From Nipponacmea schrenckii (lineage: Eukaryota > Mollusca > Gastropoda > Lottiidae): a stretch of DNA of 64,000 nucleotides. The notes beneath the pieces were generated by a model, which was given only the letters and a program-made list of their open reading frames with translations, had not been told where the DNA came from and ran no database searches. This document shows, piece after piece, positions 52,501-61,686 of this stretch. The translations under genes and the position numbers were made by a program. Where the stretch lies: positions 9,362,001 to 9,426,000 of the forward strand of contig JAUJPP010000012.1 of NCBI GenBank assembly GCA_030562195.1, given 5' to 3'. How positions within the stretch are numbered: position 1 is the stretch's first letter; each line of letters starts with the position of its first letter.

Positions 52501-55500
52501 TTATATACTTTTATTGGTTAAGTTTAAGATCATTCATTCTAAGAAGTGGTATCTCTTTAAACAAATGCCTATGAAAATGATAGGTACATTCAAGTACACA
52601 ATGAACAGAGAATTTTTAATTTGGGAACAGATTTGTGTGGAATTATAAAAACAAGTTATTTTTAACCTCACTGTTGACATAAGATTTCTAATGTAAAACA
52701 TATTTTCTACAAGTAGTTTTAATGTAATATTTACAACTGTTTTAGTGTTGAGAATGTAACAAAAATTCACTTGGTTTTTCTCCAGATGGCAATAATATGT
52801 CAAGAAAATTTCAATTAGTGGAGTTTCCTTTATATATCTATATAATGTATCTTATTGTTGGGAATTCAAATATGTTGTCCAGTTTGGACTCTGGCAGGTA
52901 TTTCTAGAATGACCAGACATCTTTATCTAATATCACAATATCTGGTGCCAATTTATGTCTGAATTCAACATTCTACTGATGCATCTAATTTTGTAAAGTG
53001 ACATTGATGAAATAAATGCAGCTTAAGAATGTAAAACACAACCAACAATGAGAGCAATATATTTTGTAAATTTTTAGAAAGAAAATTAGGCAACATCAAA
53101 GCCAGGATGGGAAAATAAAGAACACAAAAACACAAGAAATAAAAAGAAAACTTATGACAGTGAGGATTGCTTATTGATTTAATCAAACAATTAACTATTA
53201 TATTAATAATGGGTTATTTTGATGATGATTTTTTATTTTAATGGAAATGAAAAATGGTGTATTAAGCAGAGCTGATTTATCACATCCTGAGGTAGGCTGA
53301 TCTATATAACATAAATAGGTCTGTCCTTAGGAGAATTCTACCATGTATATGTAGTCTGATGTAATGTACAATGAATCAGCAAACTTATCTACACACCTGT
53401 TTTTTTTATAAAAAGTACTTAACATTCAATACCTTGAATATTATAAGATACAAACAATCAAGTGATTTTTTATCTGATAAACAAATTCCTTCAACTTGAA
53501 GTAGGTGGAGGCCGGATAGATAAAAATAAAGTCATAAATCAACTATAATAGGTTATCAACTATTTACAGGACAACAATAAGATTAATGTTACATATACAT
53601 GTTTATATTGTAAGGTTACAGGTAATTTCACAGTAAGGTTACAGGCAACGTTACAGTAAGGTTACAGGTATGGTTACAGGTAATGATTCATTAAGGTTAC
53701 AAGTAATGTTAAGTTTCTTAAATCATGCTCGAATCATCACAATATAGACAAAAAGTGGAACATCTTCCAACTGTATAATTTTAGTAGTTAGTAATTTAGT
53801 CAATAATTTTACTCTCCTTAAGAAATCTCTTTTTTCGATTTCTTCAAAATCTTGACAACAGCAATATATAGGTGACTGTATACATGATAGTAATATCTAG
53901 TATTGTAAGGTATTGAAAAATAACAATGCAACCCAATACATTTCACTATCAAATAATATCAAACCTCCCTTTTTGCTAACTGTTTCCTGATTTGCTACTA
54001 AATTTTGGTTGGAAACTTTAACTCTATCTTTATGTCAAGTAGAATATCAACTGCATAGCCGACTGATCTTGTAAATTTACATAAACAAACTTCCGTCTGA
54101 ATAATTGAAACCAAAAATGTTTTGAATTTTGAGCTATGATAGGATTATCAGTTTCAACAATCAAAAATTGTATAATGTTAGCTTTACTAAGAAAAAAATC
54201 AAGAATGACAAATAATGCAATGAAGAAAGAGATATTGATTTTTTTAATTCTCTCACAGGTTTTCTTCACCATAATCAATATCAGTTCCAAACACTTTAAT
54301 TTCAATTTTCACCATTACTTTAACTTTGACATTCGATTGACTCTTCTATAGTTACTTAGTTTTAAGATTTAGGTTTCAAGTCATAGATTAAACTGTTAAA
54401 TTACAATTTTTTTACAATACTTTAGACAATCTTTAGAGTCAAATATTACTTTTTCAAAAGCTCTGGTCATAATATTTGGTCATTATTTCAGTGAATTAGC
54501 TTATTTTTTTAGCCTGTAACTGTACTGCTGGTGATCTTGACAGCAATGTATGCAATCAGATTACATTAAAGACAACAATTTATCCTTTCTTATTTCTAGT
54601 CTTCAAAACAAATATGCTTGCTTGATTAAGTTAATTTATAGATGTAGCTAATGATATTTATGTGGTTTTTATTCCAAGACCAAATTCTCTCCTATAAATC
54701 TTCTTGATGCCAGTAAATTTGTCATTGATTATTAGGTTTTTAAGTTAAATACCACTGTACAGTACTTGTTCTTCTGGTTTGAATCAATAATTGTTGTATC
54801 ACATACCCTTACTATTAACCACATACAAATCATTATTTTTTCATCATACATATGGTAGGAGACCTTTAACACTATAGGTTGAACATTGGAAAACAATGTG
54901 TGTTCTTCTTCAAAAGAACAAGTCTCACACCACACACAGAGTGAGTGCCTTCATCTGTCACTTCTGACAACTAGTAATATCTTCCTCTACCACTGAAGAG
55001 TTCCATGACAGACTACAACAGATGTTAATTGAGTTGTGCCAAATTTAGACTTCAAGACCTCTCCTGAACCCAAAATTTATCAAACAAATGTTTTAAAGTG
55101 CATATTGTAGCCAAATTTACAATACAAAAATATGGATGGAAAGTAAACCGTCAATAGTTCAGAGAACAGTTTCAATTCAAGACCAACAAGGCGAAACAGA
55201 ACAGATTAAATTCCTGTAACTAGTAATGGCATGATATCTCAGTGCATCAAGAGATTGCAATCCAATGTATCATGATACATGTATCTGCTTATGTATTCAG
55301 GTAGTCATACTTAACAATTCTATCAATTAAAATGGTATTATTTCAAAAACAGTTTGTTGTAGCTTTTCCTGTAGTTTCTAAAACAAACAAAATGGCTACC
55401 AAATAAAAATTGTTTTTGTCTCCATCTAGTATCCAAATCCTCTTTAATGTGACCAAGAACAGCAGATCATTTACACTACCATTATTCTTAAAAAAAAGTT

Positions 55501-58500
55501 CTTTATAATGGTTGTATAATCTTCTGCATATTATGGTAGGTGAGTTGTGAAGACAAGACACATCTGAGATTCATATAGATAACTTTTTTCTAGAAGTGTA
55601 TGTGTAATTCTGTGATAAAAAGTGCATTTATATAATAAATTTAATGTTTTGAATTCAACTATTTGCAATGTACAAAGAATACAGAACAACACTTATCATT
55701 TTTGCAAAAAAAAAAAAATAGACTTAAGTATTCAAACAACTATTGAGCAACAAATTCAAACCAGAAAATCTTCTCATCTTTCAAGTGCTGTTAACTTATA
55801 TTATATAAATAAACACCATTCCACACCCAGTCATTAAAAAACTGTCTTAAGATGATATCAAGTTTACATAAAAATGTTTAAACAAACCTACTCTGTGTTG
55901 AACTGAATACAAGCAAACTGATCTACAGGACAGGTTATGATTTATTTTTTCCAAATCATTTAGGAATTATTGTTACAATGCATAATTTAAATTACGAAAG
56001 CAAAGGCAGAGGTGAAAAAATCAGCTTAATCAAGGACACAACCCAATTTTTGGGACTCACTTTTTTAACATTTTATTTAAAAATAATCTGTAAATTCCCT
56101 CAAAATGTAACATTTAAAACAAATATTTTACATTATCCTGTTAACTCCAGAACTATTTTCCATTCTCATGACCTACTCATTTAAATTATTAGTATTAAGT
56201 ACTAACGATCAAACCAAACTTAAAAACAAAGGTCAATATCCTACACTTTTTTAAAACATTCAGCTAACTATAAAGCAGGGTAAATATTGCAAAACATCCA
56301 ATTAATAATAACTGTTCCATGGCCTTATGCCATATTTATTTTTAACAACATTGAAATCAAGCTACTACATCTGGTAATAAACTTGTACTTCCGATGCTGC
56401 CATTCCTGGGATATATCTCCACAGGATGTCATACAACTATAAATAATACAGGATTTCCACACCAAGTCTTTTTTCAAATATTTGATTATTTTCTTATTGT
56501 ATAACAGTACTTGACATGACCTGACTTCCCACTTTAAATATATATTATTATACATGTACATGTTTTTATATACTTATCAATATATAGCCCGAGATATTAA
56601 CCTATTGACAATGATCATATTTGTCAATGAAACAAGTTTAAATTTTGTCCATTATGAAACATTAGAAGTCAAATTTACACTTTCCAAAGTAGCAACATTA
56701 GTTTTTGTATCAAAAAACTTTAGTCATTATGTATCACATTTTGTCAATAATATGATCAGCATTTCTTTCACTGTGTCTAAAGTTAATCTCAATTCTTCAA
56801 TTCAAAACCTACATAGACTAAAAAGAATAATAAAGACAAGAAACAAACATTAACATGAAATATATCTACGGAGACAAAAATAAGAATTAACTGAAACCTG
56901 AAATTTAATATAGTTTTATGATTTAAATATTATCATATTTCATATTGATGTTCTACTTTTTTATATATAATGGTATTCTCATTATTGTCTTCAATCATTA
57001 AAAAAAACATATTTATTACTTGTATATGCCAGTATAATAGTGTTTCCGTTTATTATATAAAAAAAAGATATAGCACAAATTTTCCCTACATTGATTGATA
57101 CCACTCAATCAATCACTCAATTATGATGTGAAACCTAAAACTATCAACTATACAAATTATTCAATATCAACTTTACAAAATATCAATTTATTCAATATCT
57201 CACAAATAAACAATATTAAGTTTGACAAATGCAAAGATTCAAAAGCTGATCATTGGAACATTGTGAACATCCAAAATCTTGCAAAAAATGTCTGAAATTT
57301 TTTGAAAGAATTGCAAATATTGTCATTTCTCTTCATCTACATTGTTAAACAAACTTACTTTTCAAAATATATGTTTTTTGGGTTAATTTTAAACAATAAC
57401 ATTATGACCTTTTTAACTTAACTCACAAAGACATTTTTTAGGATAAAAAAATTGCATAATGAACAAGCTTTTTTTCTCCTTTTGTTGTCATTTTAATAAA
57501 AATTAAATTATACTGAATACAAAGAAGATCAATAAATCAATAAAAAGGCTTAAAATTATAAAAATCTTTCACAGAATTGTTAAATAATGTCTAACCACAG
57601 AAAATAATGCTCTAGTGCATACAAAGTGGCTGGTAACTATTATTTCTACTGAGCTCAAGAAAGATCTTATTATAAACTAATGAATAATAAGAAAAGTTCA
57701 AGGCCACAAGTGTTTCTAGTACAATAACAGACAATACAGGAGCTATATAACAGTAGCTGTATAGATAGTAACAGTAGTTTCAACATAGGATGGAGAAAGA
57801 ATTTATATTAATATACTACAAGTAGAGAGAGAATTTTAATACATCTACAAGAGGTTATCTTATTAGATAACAAGTTTTTAACTCTACTTCACAATCTATG
57901 TAGGTCAGATAAAAATGGCCGCCTCCACTTTGTCAACAGTAGAGTTATTAGGCAAAAATCAATAGAAACAGCCACAAGCATTAATGGCTGAATGAAGGAA
58001 AAGATTATTGCTGCCATAACGCCAGAAGCTTGCCACATGAAATGATTAAAACAGCAGCAAATCCTCATGGTTTTCACATTTTTTTAACGGAAAACTGAGT
58101 AAAAGTAGTTCTCTCGGAACATTAAATATTAATAGGCTACAATTCTTTAAAATGGTTTTTGTACTTCTGATGAAATGAAGTTGACAAGTTGTTTCAAGAG
58201 CTGTCAAGACAGAACTAAATAATATTCCTTATTTTTAGTCTCAACATACCTTTTTTATTCAATAATATCAACATAGTGAATTTTAAAGCTTCAAATCAAA
58301 TTGTAATTGTTCTTAATCAATCAAGTTATTCATGCAAGAAGTCAAACAAAACTTTGGTCTTAAACTATAGCACAGCAACCCTGGGTGGAGGCACACACAC
58401 ACAAAATTTTGATCATAAAATCATTCGTCATTGTTTAAGGGGGGTAGACAACCTTATCGTTCGAGGTGTATTTCAATCAAGAAACATATTAAGTTGATAT

Positions 58501-61500
58501 CCATTCTATTTGGCATTAAAAGAAACTCATCTAGTAAAAAGTTTAGCTCAATCGCTTCAGTAGTTTGTCAGATATCGGTCCGTAAAGATAATCTATTTAT
58601 AGAACAAAATGGGGTAATCCTCTATGTAGACGTACAAATTACATTGTCAGTTGACATTTTTGAGTACTACGTCATCAGCTACATAAACCTTTTCTACGTT
58701 CGTCCAATGGCATTGCGTTTGTCGATCAGATTTGCATTTGGGGAATCCAGAAGTCACGTGATTTCCCATAAATCTTTATGTCACATGTAAACAGAGAAAT
58801 TTATGATTGGTGGGTAGGGGTGTTTTGACATGTGCTAATCCATTGTTTTAGCACTCCAATTATGTGGTTATCGGTGCATATCGATGCCTTAAAGGTGCTT
58901 AAAGATTTCTACAGCATGAAAGACAATCTTTTAACAACATGATCGTTAATTACGTAAGGTTTACATGTCTTTGCAAAATGTTGAAAAAAACTGCCATTTT
59001 TCCAAAAGCATAACTCGCTTACATTTTATCTGATTTTTACAAACTTTGGCTTCAGCTAAAGCTTACGATGTCCTCTATAACTTTACGTTGGCTTTTTTTT
59101 AATATAATGAACAGTTTTTTGAAAATTCAATTTTTCGTAAATGCACACGCAAAATTTTGATTTCTATCAATATCTTCAAAACAAAACAAAATTTTCCAAA
59201 AAGCCAACGTAAAGTTGTAGAGAAACATGTAGACTTGTGTTGTGCAAAATTTCAACCTTCTATATTAAATAGCCTAGTAGGATATGTTAATTTAAAGGGA
59301 ATAATTGACGTTTTTTTCGTTCATCTTTCACACCCTATTTCTCAAAGTTGAAATATCATAAAGAAATAACTTTTATATTTTTGGATAGCTGAAAGTCCCC
59401 TCTTTCCATTGATATTTATATATTTCAGATCGATGGAAAAGAAGTGGTTGAAATAGTCTATTTTTTGGGTTGTCAACCCCCTTAATATATAGTCTTTAGA
59501 AGTATTAGGAATGGAAAAAAACTGGCATAATTCATTCAAAAATACATCAAAACTATATGTCCTTTCTATATGTATCACATCACAAATGGAGACTGCAATT
59601 TCTGATTAAGGTATGATTGGTCAAACGAATGACAAACCAGTCCCTTTTATACTTTACCTACTTGATAAACACATTTAAATAAAAGCCCAAGTCAGATTGT
59701 CAATGTTTTAAATTCTGACAAGATTTATATTTTCTAAAACATTAAGTGAAATTTAAACAGAAGCTATTAGCAATGCATAACTAATTTGGTAACTATATAC
59801 CACTACTATTCAAAAACCATTATAAATACCACTAATGGTACACTTCTCACTGGGCGGTATGAGAAACATTTGCTAAATCGGTTAATTTGAATTAAAGTGA
59901 AGAAGTTTGGTAATGACTGCAGGTCTGTTAAACATATCGAGCTAAAATCGCTTAGAAAATACATGCAGGTGGCACTATCAATCTCAAATTTAAAAATAGT
60001 TGTTAGAAAATCAAATTACTTTAACATAATTTGGGTGCATACTTAATATTTTTAAAAACTTTATATATATTTCTAAAACAGTTAGTTAGAATTGTGCAGT
60101 TGAGTTTATAGATGGAAACAATGGGTGATATAATAATATTTTCCACAATATGAGTAAACGCTATCGGAATTGGCTGAAATCCAAATTTGAAATAATGTGG
60201 CAATCCATCCTGACTAGTCTATAACAATAAACTAGAACTATTAGATCATATCAATGATTTCAATATTCATTCATATTTCTCTATATAATTTACTGATAAT
60301 GTGAACATATAATTACTGAACCATGTGCAAGCTTAGAAATAATTGCCAACATTAAAAAATATCCATTATTCTCTATTTTAGTCAAAATTTTGTCACATGT
60401 GACATCAAAATTAAATGCCATTTTCAACATTCTTTTTATGCCATAGTAATGGAAACTAAATACTCTTTATAATATATATATATATTTCTATAGATAACTA
60501 TCAATTCACTGGGTGGTCTAACTTGACAATAGACATCGTTTAGTCGAAATTTTGTACTGAAAGTAATGGCCTACTGGCCACCAGGCTTAAATTACCACCA
60601 GGCTTATATCACTATTTCATGATTTTCTATTCTCTTTGTCAAATTATAGATGGACCCTTAATGATACTGGTTATTTTGAATGACGTGCACATAAAGCATT
60701 AACAGACCACTTGACTGACAAAGGATGATCATAATTAATAAAAACAAAATGCTTTTGAGATTGTGATGTATTACTAATGGGAGCCAATGAATTCATGGAA
60801 GGAAACTGATAGACTTTAACTGAAAAATAATAATTCTAAAACAACTTGGTTAAAATAGGTCCACACTCTACATGTACATGTATAGTCTCAATTTTTTTAC
60901 ATGTTTCTAAATTTCAAGGAAGGACAACAAAAAACTTACCACAAATAGATGTTTGATGTTGACTAACTGACCAATTCTTGATAATTCTACTCTCCATTTC
61001 ACAGGTTTATCCGAATTTAGGACAAATACAAGGGGTCTTCCATAATCAACATAATCATAATATATATCCATATCTACAGTAAAAATATATGTCTAATTTC
61101 CACCATCTTATTTACATTCAAGTTGTAAGAAAGCAAGTAATTCTGCCACATTCAAAATTTGGAATTTTTACATTGAAAACTGTTATAATAATATGGGTTT
61201 CAGGGTGTCTATAAGAACATTTTTGAGAATAAAGAACATTTCTGGTTATAATTCTAAAAAATTTGAATTTATATTGTATCTAGTTCATAAGTTCTACCAT
61301 ATATATATAACTTAATATCTTATATTATATCTAAATATGATATACATGTATGAAAATGTCATTCACAGAATTCAAATTGAGAGAAATCCCTCCATTATGA
61401 AGATATTGTCATATCACTTTCCTTGATTCTAGAAATTTTTTAAGATTAAAATTCTTACCGTTATTTTGTGAATATAATTGTTCAATACGAAGATTAACTT

Positions 61501-61686
61501 TTGTTCTTTTTCCATCTGTCAGCTGGTCATCTTTGACCTTTAGATTGACCACATGTACAGCCTGTTTACTCGGTGTAGTATTATTGGTGGAACATCCTTT
61601 TCCTTTGATCAGTTTGGTTAGATCAGCACTAACATAATCTGACTGATATGGCTTTACAATTTCACATCTTGGTTTCTTTTTAACAT
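31536..61686 (-). CDS. TGFBR3: Betaglycan (TGF-beta receptor type III), 5'-partial
   Basis: Fifteen coding exons on the - strand: 61686-61459, 61073-60940, 40167-39987, 39660-39534, 38118-37932, 37649-37472, 36980-36856, 36560-36411, 36170-35982, 35408-35267, 35072-34961, 34737-34545, 33315-33168, 32678-32523, 31624-31536. They give 778 residues to the stop; the signal-peptide exon is missing. The N-terminal half is the duplicated orphan domain: CEIVKPYQSDYVS, VHVVNLKV, FVLNSDKPVKWRVEL, DLVRWAKRKYKAVTTYSE, FIIELMQAPQSD, IKWRIRSWKIQGSINI, IQWAEKYIAAVESYTA. A ZP domain follows (CSRGQFTVIFP, ENCWLSPN, SNGCAKDP, GGHGKQF, SRFSFP). Ser-Gly sites in an acidic context (EDLGSGY) fit glycosaminoglycan attachment. 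The membrane helix is ATVVGIAFAAFAIGILLTG, then a ~33-residue Ser/Thr-rich tail. It presents TGF-beta ligands to signalling receptors (family knowledge). Endoglin is excluded by the tail and linker matches. Confidence 0.93.
32020..32395 (+). repeat. Interspersed GGGCAATAACTC-family repeat in the last betaglycan intron
   Basis: About two and a half diverged monomers containing AATCCATTGAAAATTGTAGC, CACCCACAATAAAATT and AGGCAATAGCTC. The block ends at a CGTGGGCGTAAAAATG motif near 32375-32391. Similar (T)GGGCGTATAAAA ends occur at other copies in the window, which suggests a defined element boundary. Confidence 0.65.
32850..33230 (-). repeat. Tandem array duplicating an exon end plus 5' splice site (46-49 bp units)
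   Basis: On the transcribed strand the betaglycan exon ends GATAATAGTATATCAG|GTAACTATATCT at 33168/33167. The same ~48-bp piece recurs downstream with donor boundaries near 33127, 33081, 33033, 32984 and 32935, plus a degenerate one near 32855. The copy at 33033 is almost identical to the genuine exon end; others read TATATGAG|GTAACT. Spacings are 40, 46, 48, 49 and 49 bp, so using a later donor would usually shift the frame. Confidence 0.92.
33440..33730 (+). repeat. Interspersed GGGCAATAACTC-family repeat copy
   Basis: It contains ATTGAGCAGTAACTC, AAGTCAAGGGCAATAACTCC and CCAAGTTTCATCAAAATCCA in the family order, about two monomers. Intronic in betaglycan; no coding potential. Confidence 0.65.
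33950..34490 (+). repeat. Interspersed GGGCAATAACTC-family repeat block
   Basis: About three and a half monomers of ~145-160 bp. TTTCATC(A/T)AAAT(A/C)CATTG-type words lie near 34080, 34242 and 34386. The block ends with GACGGACTGACAGACAGG and GGGTGTATAAAAATGG around 34440-34496, matching the boundary motif seen at other copies. Confidence 0.7.
35558..35905 (-). repeat. 29-bp minisatellite with donor-like splice motif on the transcribed strand
   Basis: About 12 units of AGCACATTGTGCACACACAT plus CTTACCTTC on the + strand. On the - strand, the direction in which betaglycan is transcribed, alternating units read GCTGAAG|GTAAGATGTGTG (a near-consensus 5' splice site, at 35723, 35781 and 35839) and AAG|GTAGGGTG. 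The array lies in the intron just downstream of the exon ending at 35982, whose own border CTGAG|GTAAGTTTTGTG is similar. A period of 29 leaves spurious overlapping open frames (His/Thr/Leu-rich) in several registers. Confidence 0.95.
40330..40440. repeat. Outlying copies of the ~36-bp minisatellite
   Basis: Two to three units containing GATGCTCTAATAACACACAT and GATGTCCTAATAACACATAA, the same motif as the larger array at 41240-41730. They are separated from it by a block of interspersed repeat. Confidence 0.65.
40441..41230 (+). repeat. Interspersed GGGCAATAACTC-family block of about five monomers
   Basis: AAGTTT(C/T)AT-type words occur near 40572, 40704, 40862, 41018 and 41138, and CAAGGGCAATAA near 40634, 40780 and 40940. 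Monomer length is about 120-160 bp. Each monomer includes AATTGTAGCTTCTATTGCA and CTTGACC(G/A)CCGTCTTAT. The block lies between two parts of the same minisatellite, as if inserted into it. Confidence 0.75.
41240..41730. repeat. Minisatellite of ~36-bp units
   Basis: About 12 imperfect copies of AATAGATGTCCTTATAACAC plus ACATTACAATCTAA. Copies become more degenerate towards the right end. Intronic in betaglycan; no splice-like motif stands out. Confidence 0.85.
42100..42340 (+). repeat. Diverged interspersed repeat copy with GACAGACAGAGACAGG end
   Basis: It contains ACACTAAGTTTCATCAAAAT, GGGAAGCAACTCATG and a terminal GACAGACTGTGACAGACAGA, then GGCAATATACACCCACATT, which is the boundary motif in diverged form. 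One and a half monomers. Confidence 0.5.
43080..43510 (+). repeat. Interspersed GGGCAATAACTC-family copy
   Basis: It contains AAGTCAAGGGCAATAACTC near 43206 and AAGTCAGGGGCAATC near 43363, and ends with GAATGTGGGCGTATAAAA at about 43497-43514. Roughly two diverged monomers with the family's usual right end. Confidence 0.65.
44500..45975. mobile_element. Possible inverted-repeat element with ATTTGT-rich arms and an internal ~105-bp direct repeat
   Basis: The left arm (about 44500-44690) has recurring GACATTTGTTGG/GATTTGTTTTTGACGA words and ends AAGAATTCTATTATTTATCA. The right arm (about 45840-45970) carries the complements (AAGAATTCC, ATACAAATGTCAATTTTCGA, GACAAATGTTGAATTTAACA). Inside, GGTACGGAAGGTGTGACC at 45505 and GTTACGGAAGGTGTGACC at 45680 begin a ~105-bp direct repeat with a 176-bp offset. 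The middle part holds several ACTTCCGG/CCGGAAGT words. Ends and target duplication are not resolved, so the element call is tentative. Confidence 0.4.
49689..50349. mobile_element. PIF/Harbinger-type non-autonomous DNA transposon (MITE)
   Basis: Terminal inverted repeats of about 36 bp with four mismatches: left GGCACAGTTTATATGTCACG, right (reverse complement) GGCCCAGTTTATATGTCGCG, both continuing CTTTTAGTC. The element is 661 bp and flanked by a TTA on each side (49686-49688 and 50350-50352), the 3-bp target duplication expected for the PIF/Harbinger superfamily. Subterminal AGCACGACA/TGTCGTGCTTTT words are repeated. An internal 113-codon open frame (49842-50183) and a preceding short MAAFDHRLLL frame do not match a transposase that I recognise. 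The element is much richer in CG dinucleotides than the host intron. Confidence 0.85.
53609..53715. repeat. Short tandem repeat based on AAGGTTACAGGTAATG
   Basis: About five imperfect copies of a ~17-25 bp unit (TAAGGTTACAGGTAATGTTA type). Intronic in betaglycan. The CAG|GTAATG word resembles a donor only on the + strand, which is antisense to the gene, so no splicing role is proposed. Confidence 0.7.
58435..59485. mobile_element. DNA element of about 1 kb with short inverted ends flanked by TTAA
   Basis: The left end is TTAAGGGGGGTAGACAACC (58435-58453) and the right end is the near reverse complement GGTTGTCAACCCCCTTAA (59468-59485), giving 16-17 bp inverted termini. TTAA at both outer ends would suit a piggyBac-type target duplication; a TA duplication (mariner type) is the alternative. 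The interior has a second inverted pair, ACTTTACGTTGGCTTTTT (about 59081-59098) and AAAAAGCCAACGTAAAGT (about 59199-59216). No transposase frame is present, so it is non-autonomous. Confidence 0.65.

Larger units (their letters stand above)
40168..60939 (-). other. Betaglycan intron of about 20.8 kb, repeat-rich, no nested gene found
   Basis: It separates the exon ending VNIKHLFV (60940) from the exon starting IPSHSSIRFKK (40167); both junctions are phase 0. It contains the repeats and DNA elements listed separately. Between them (46000-49600, 50400-53600, 53720-58400, 59490-60900) I see only AT-rich sequence with chance-length open frames and no recognisable domain. Large introns between the first exons of this gene are also seen in vertebrates (family knowledge). 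Confidence 0.7.
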
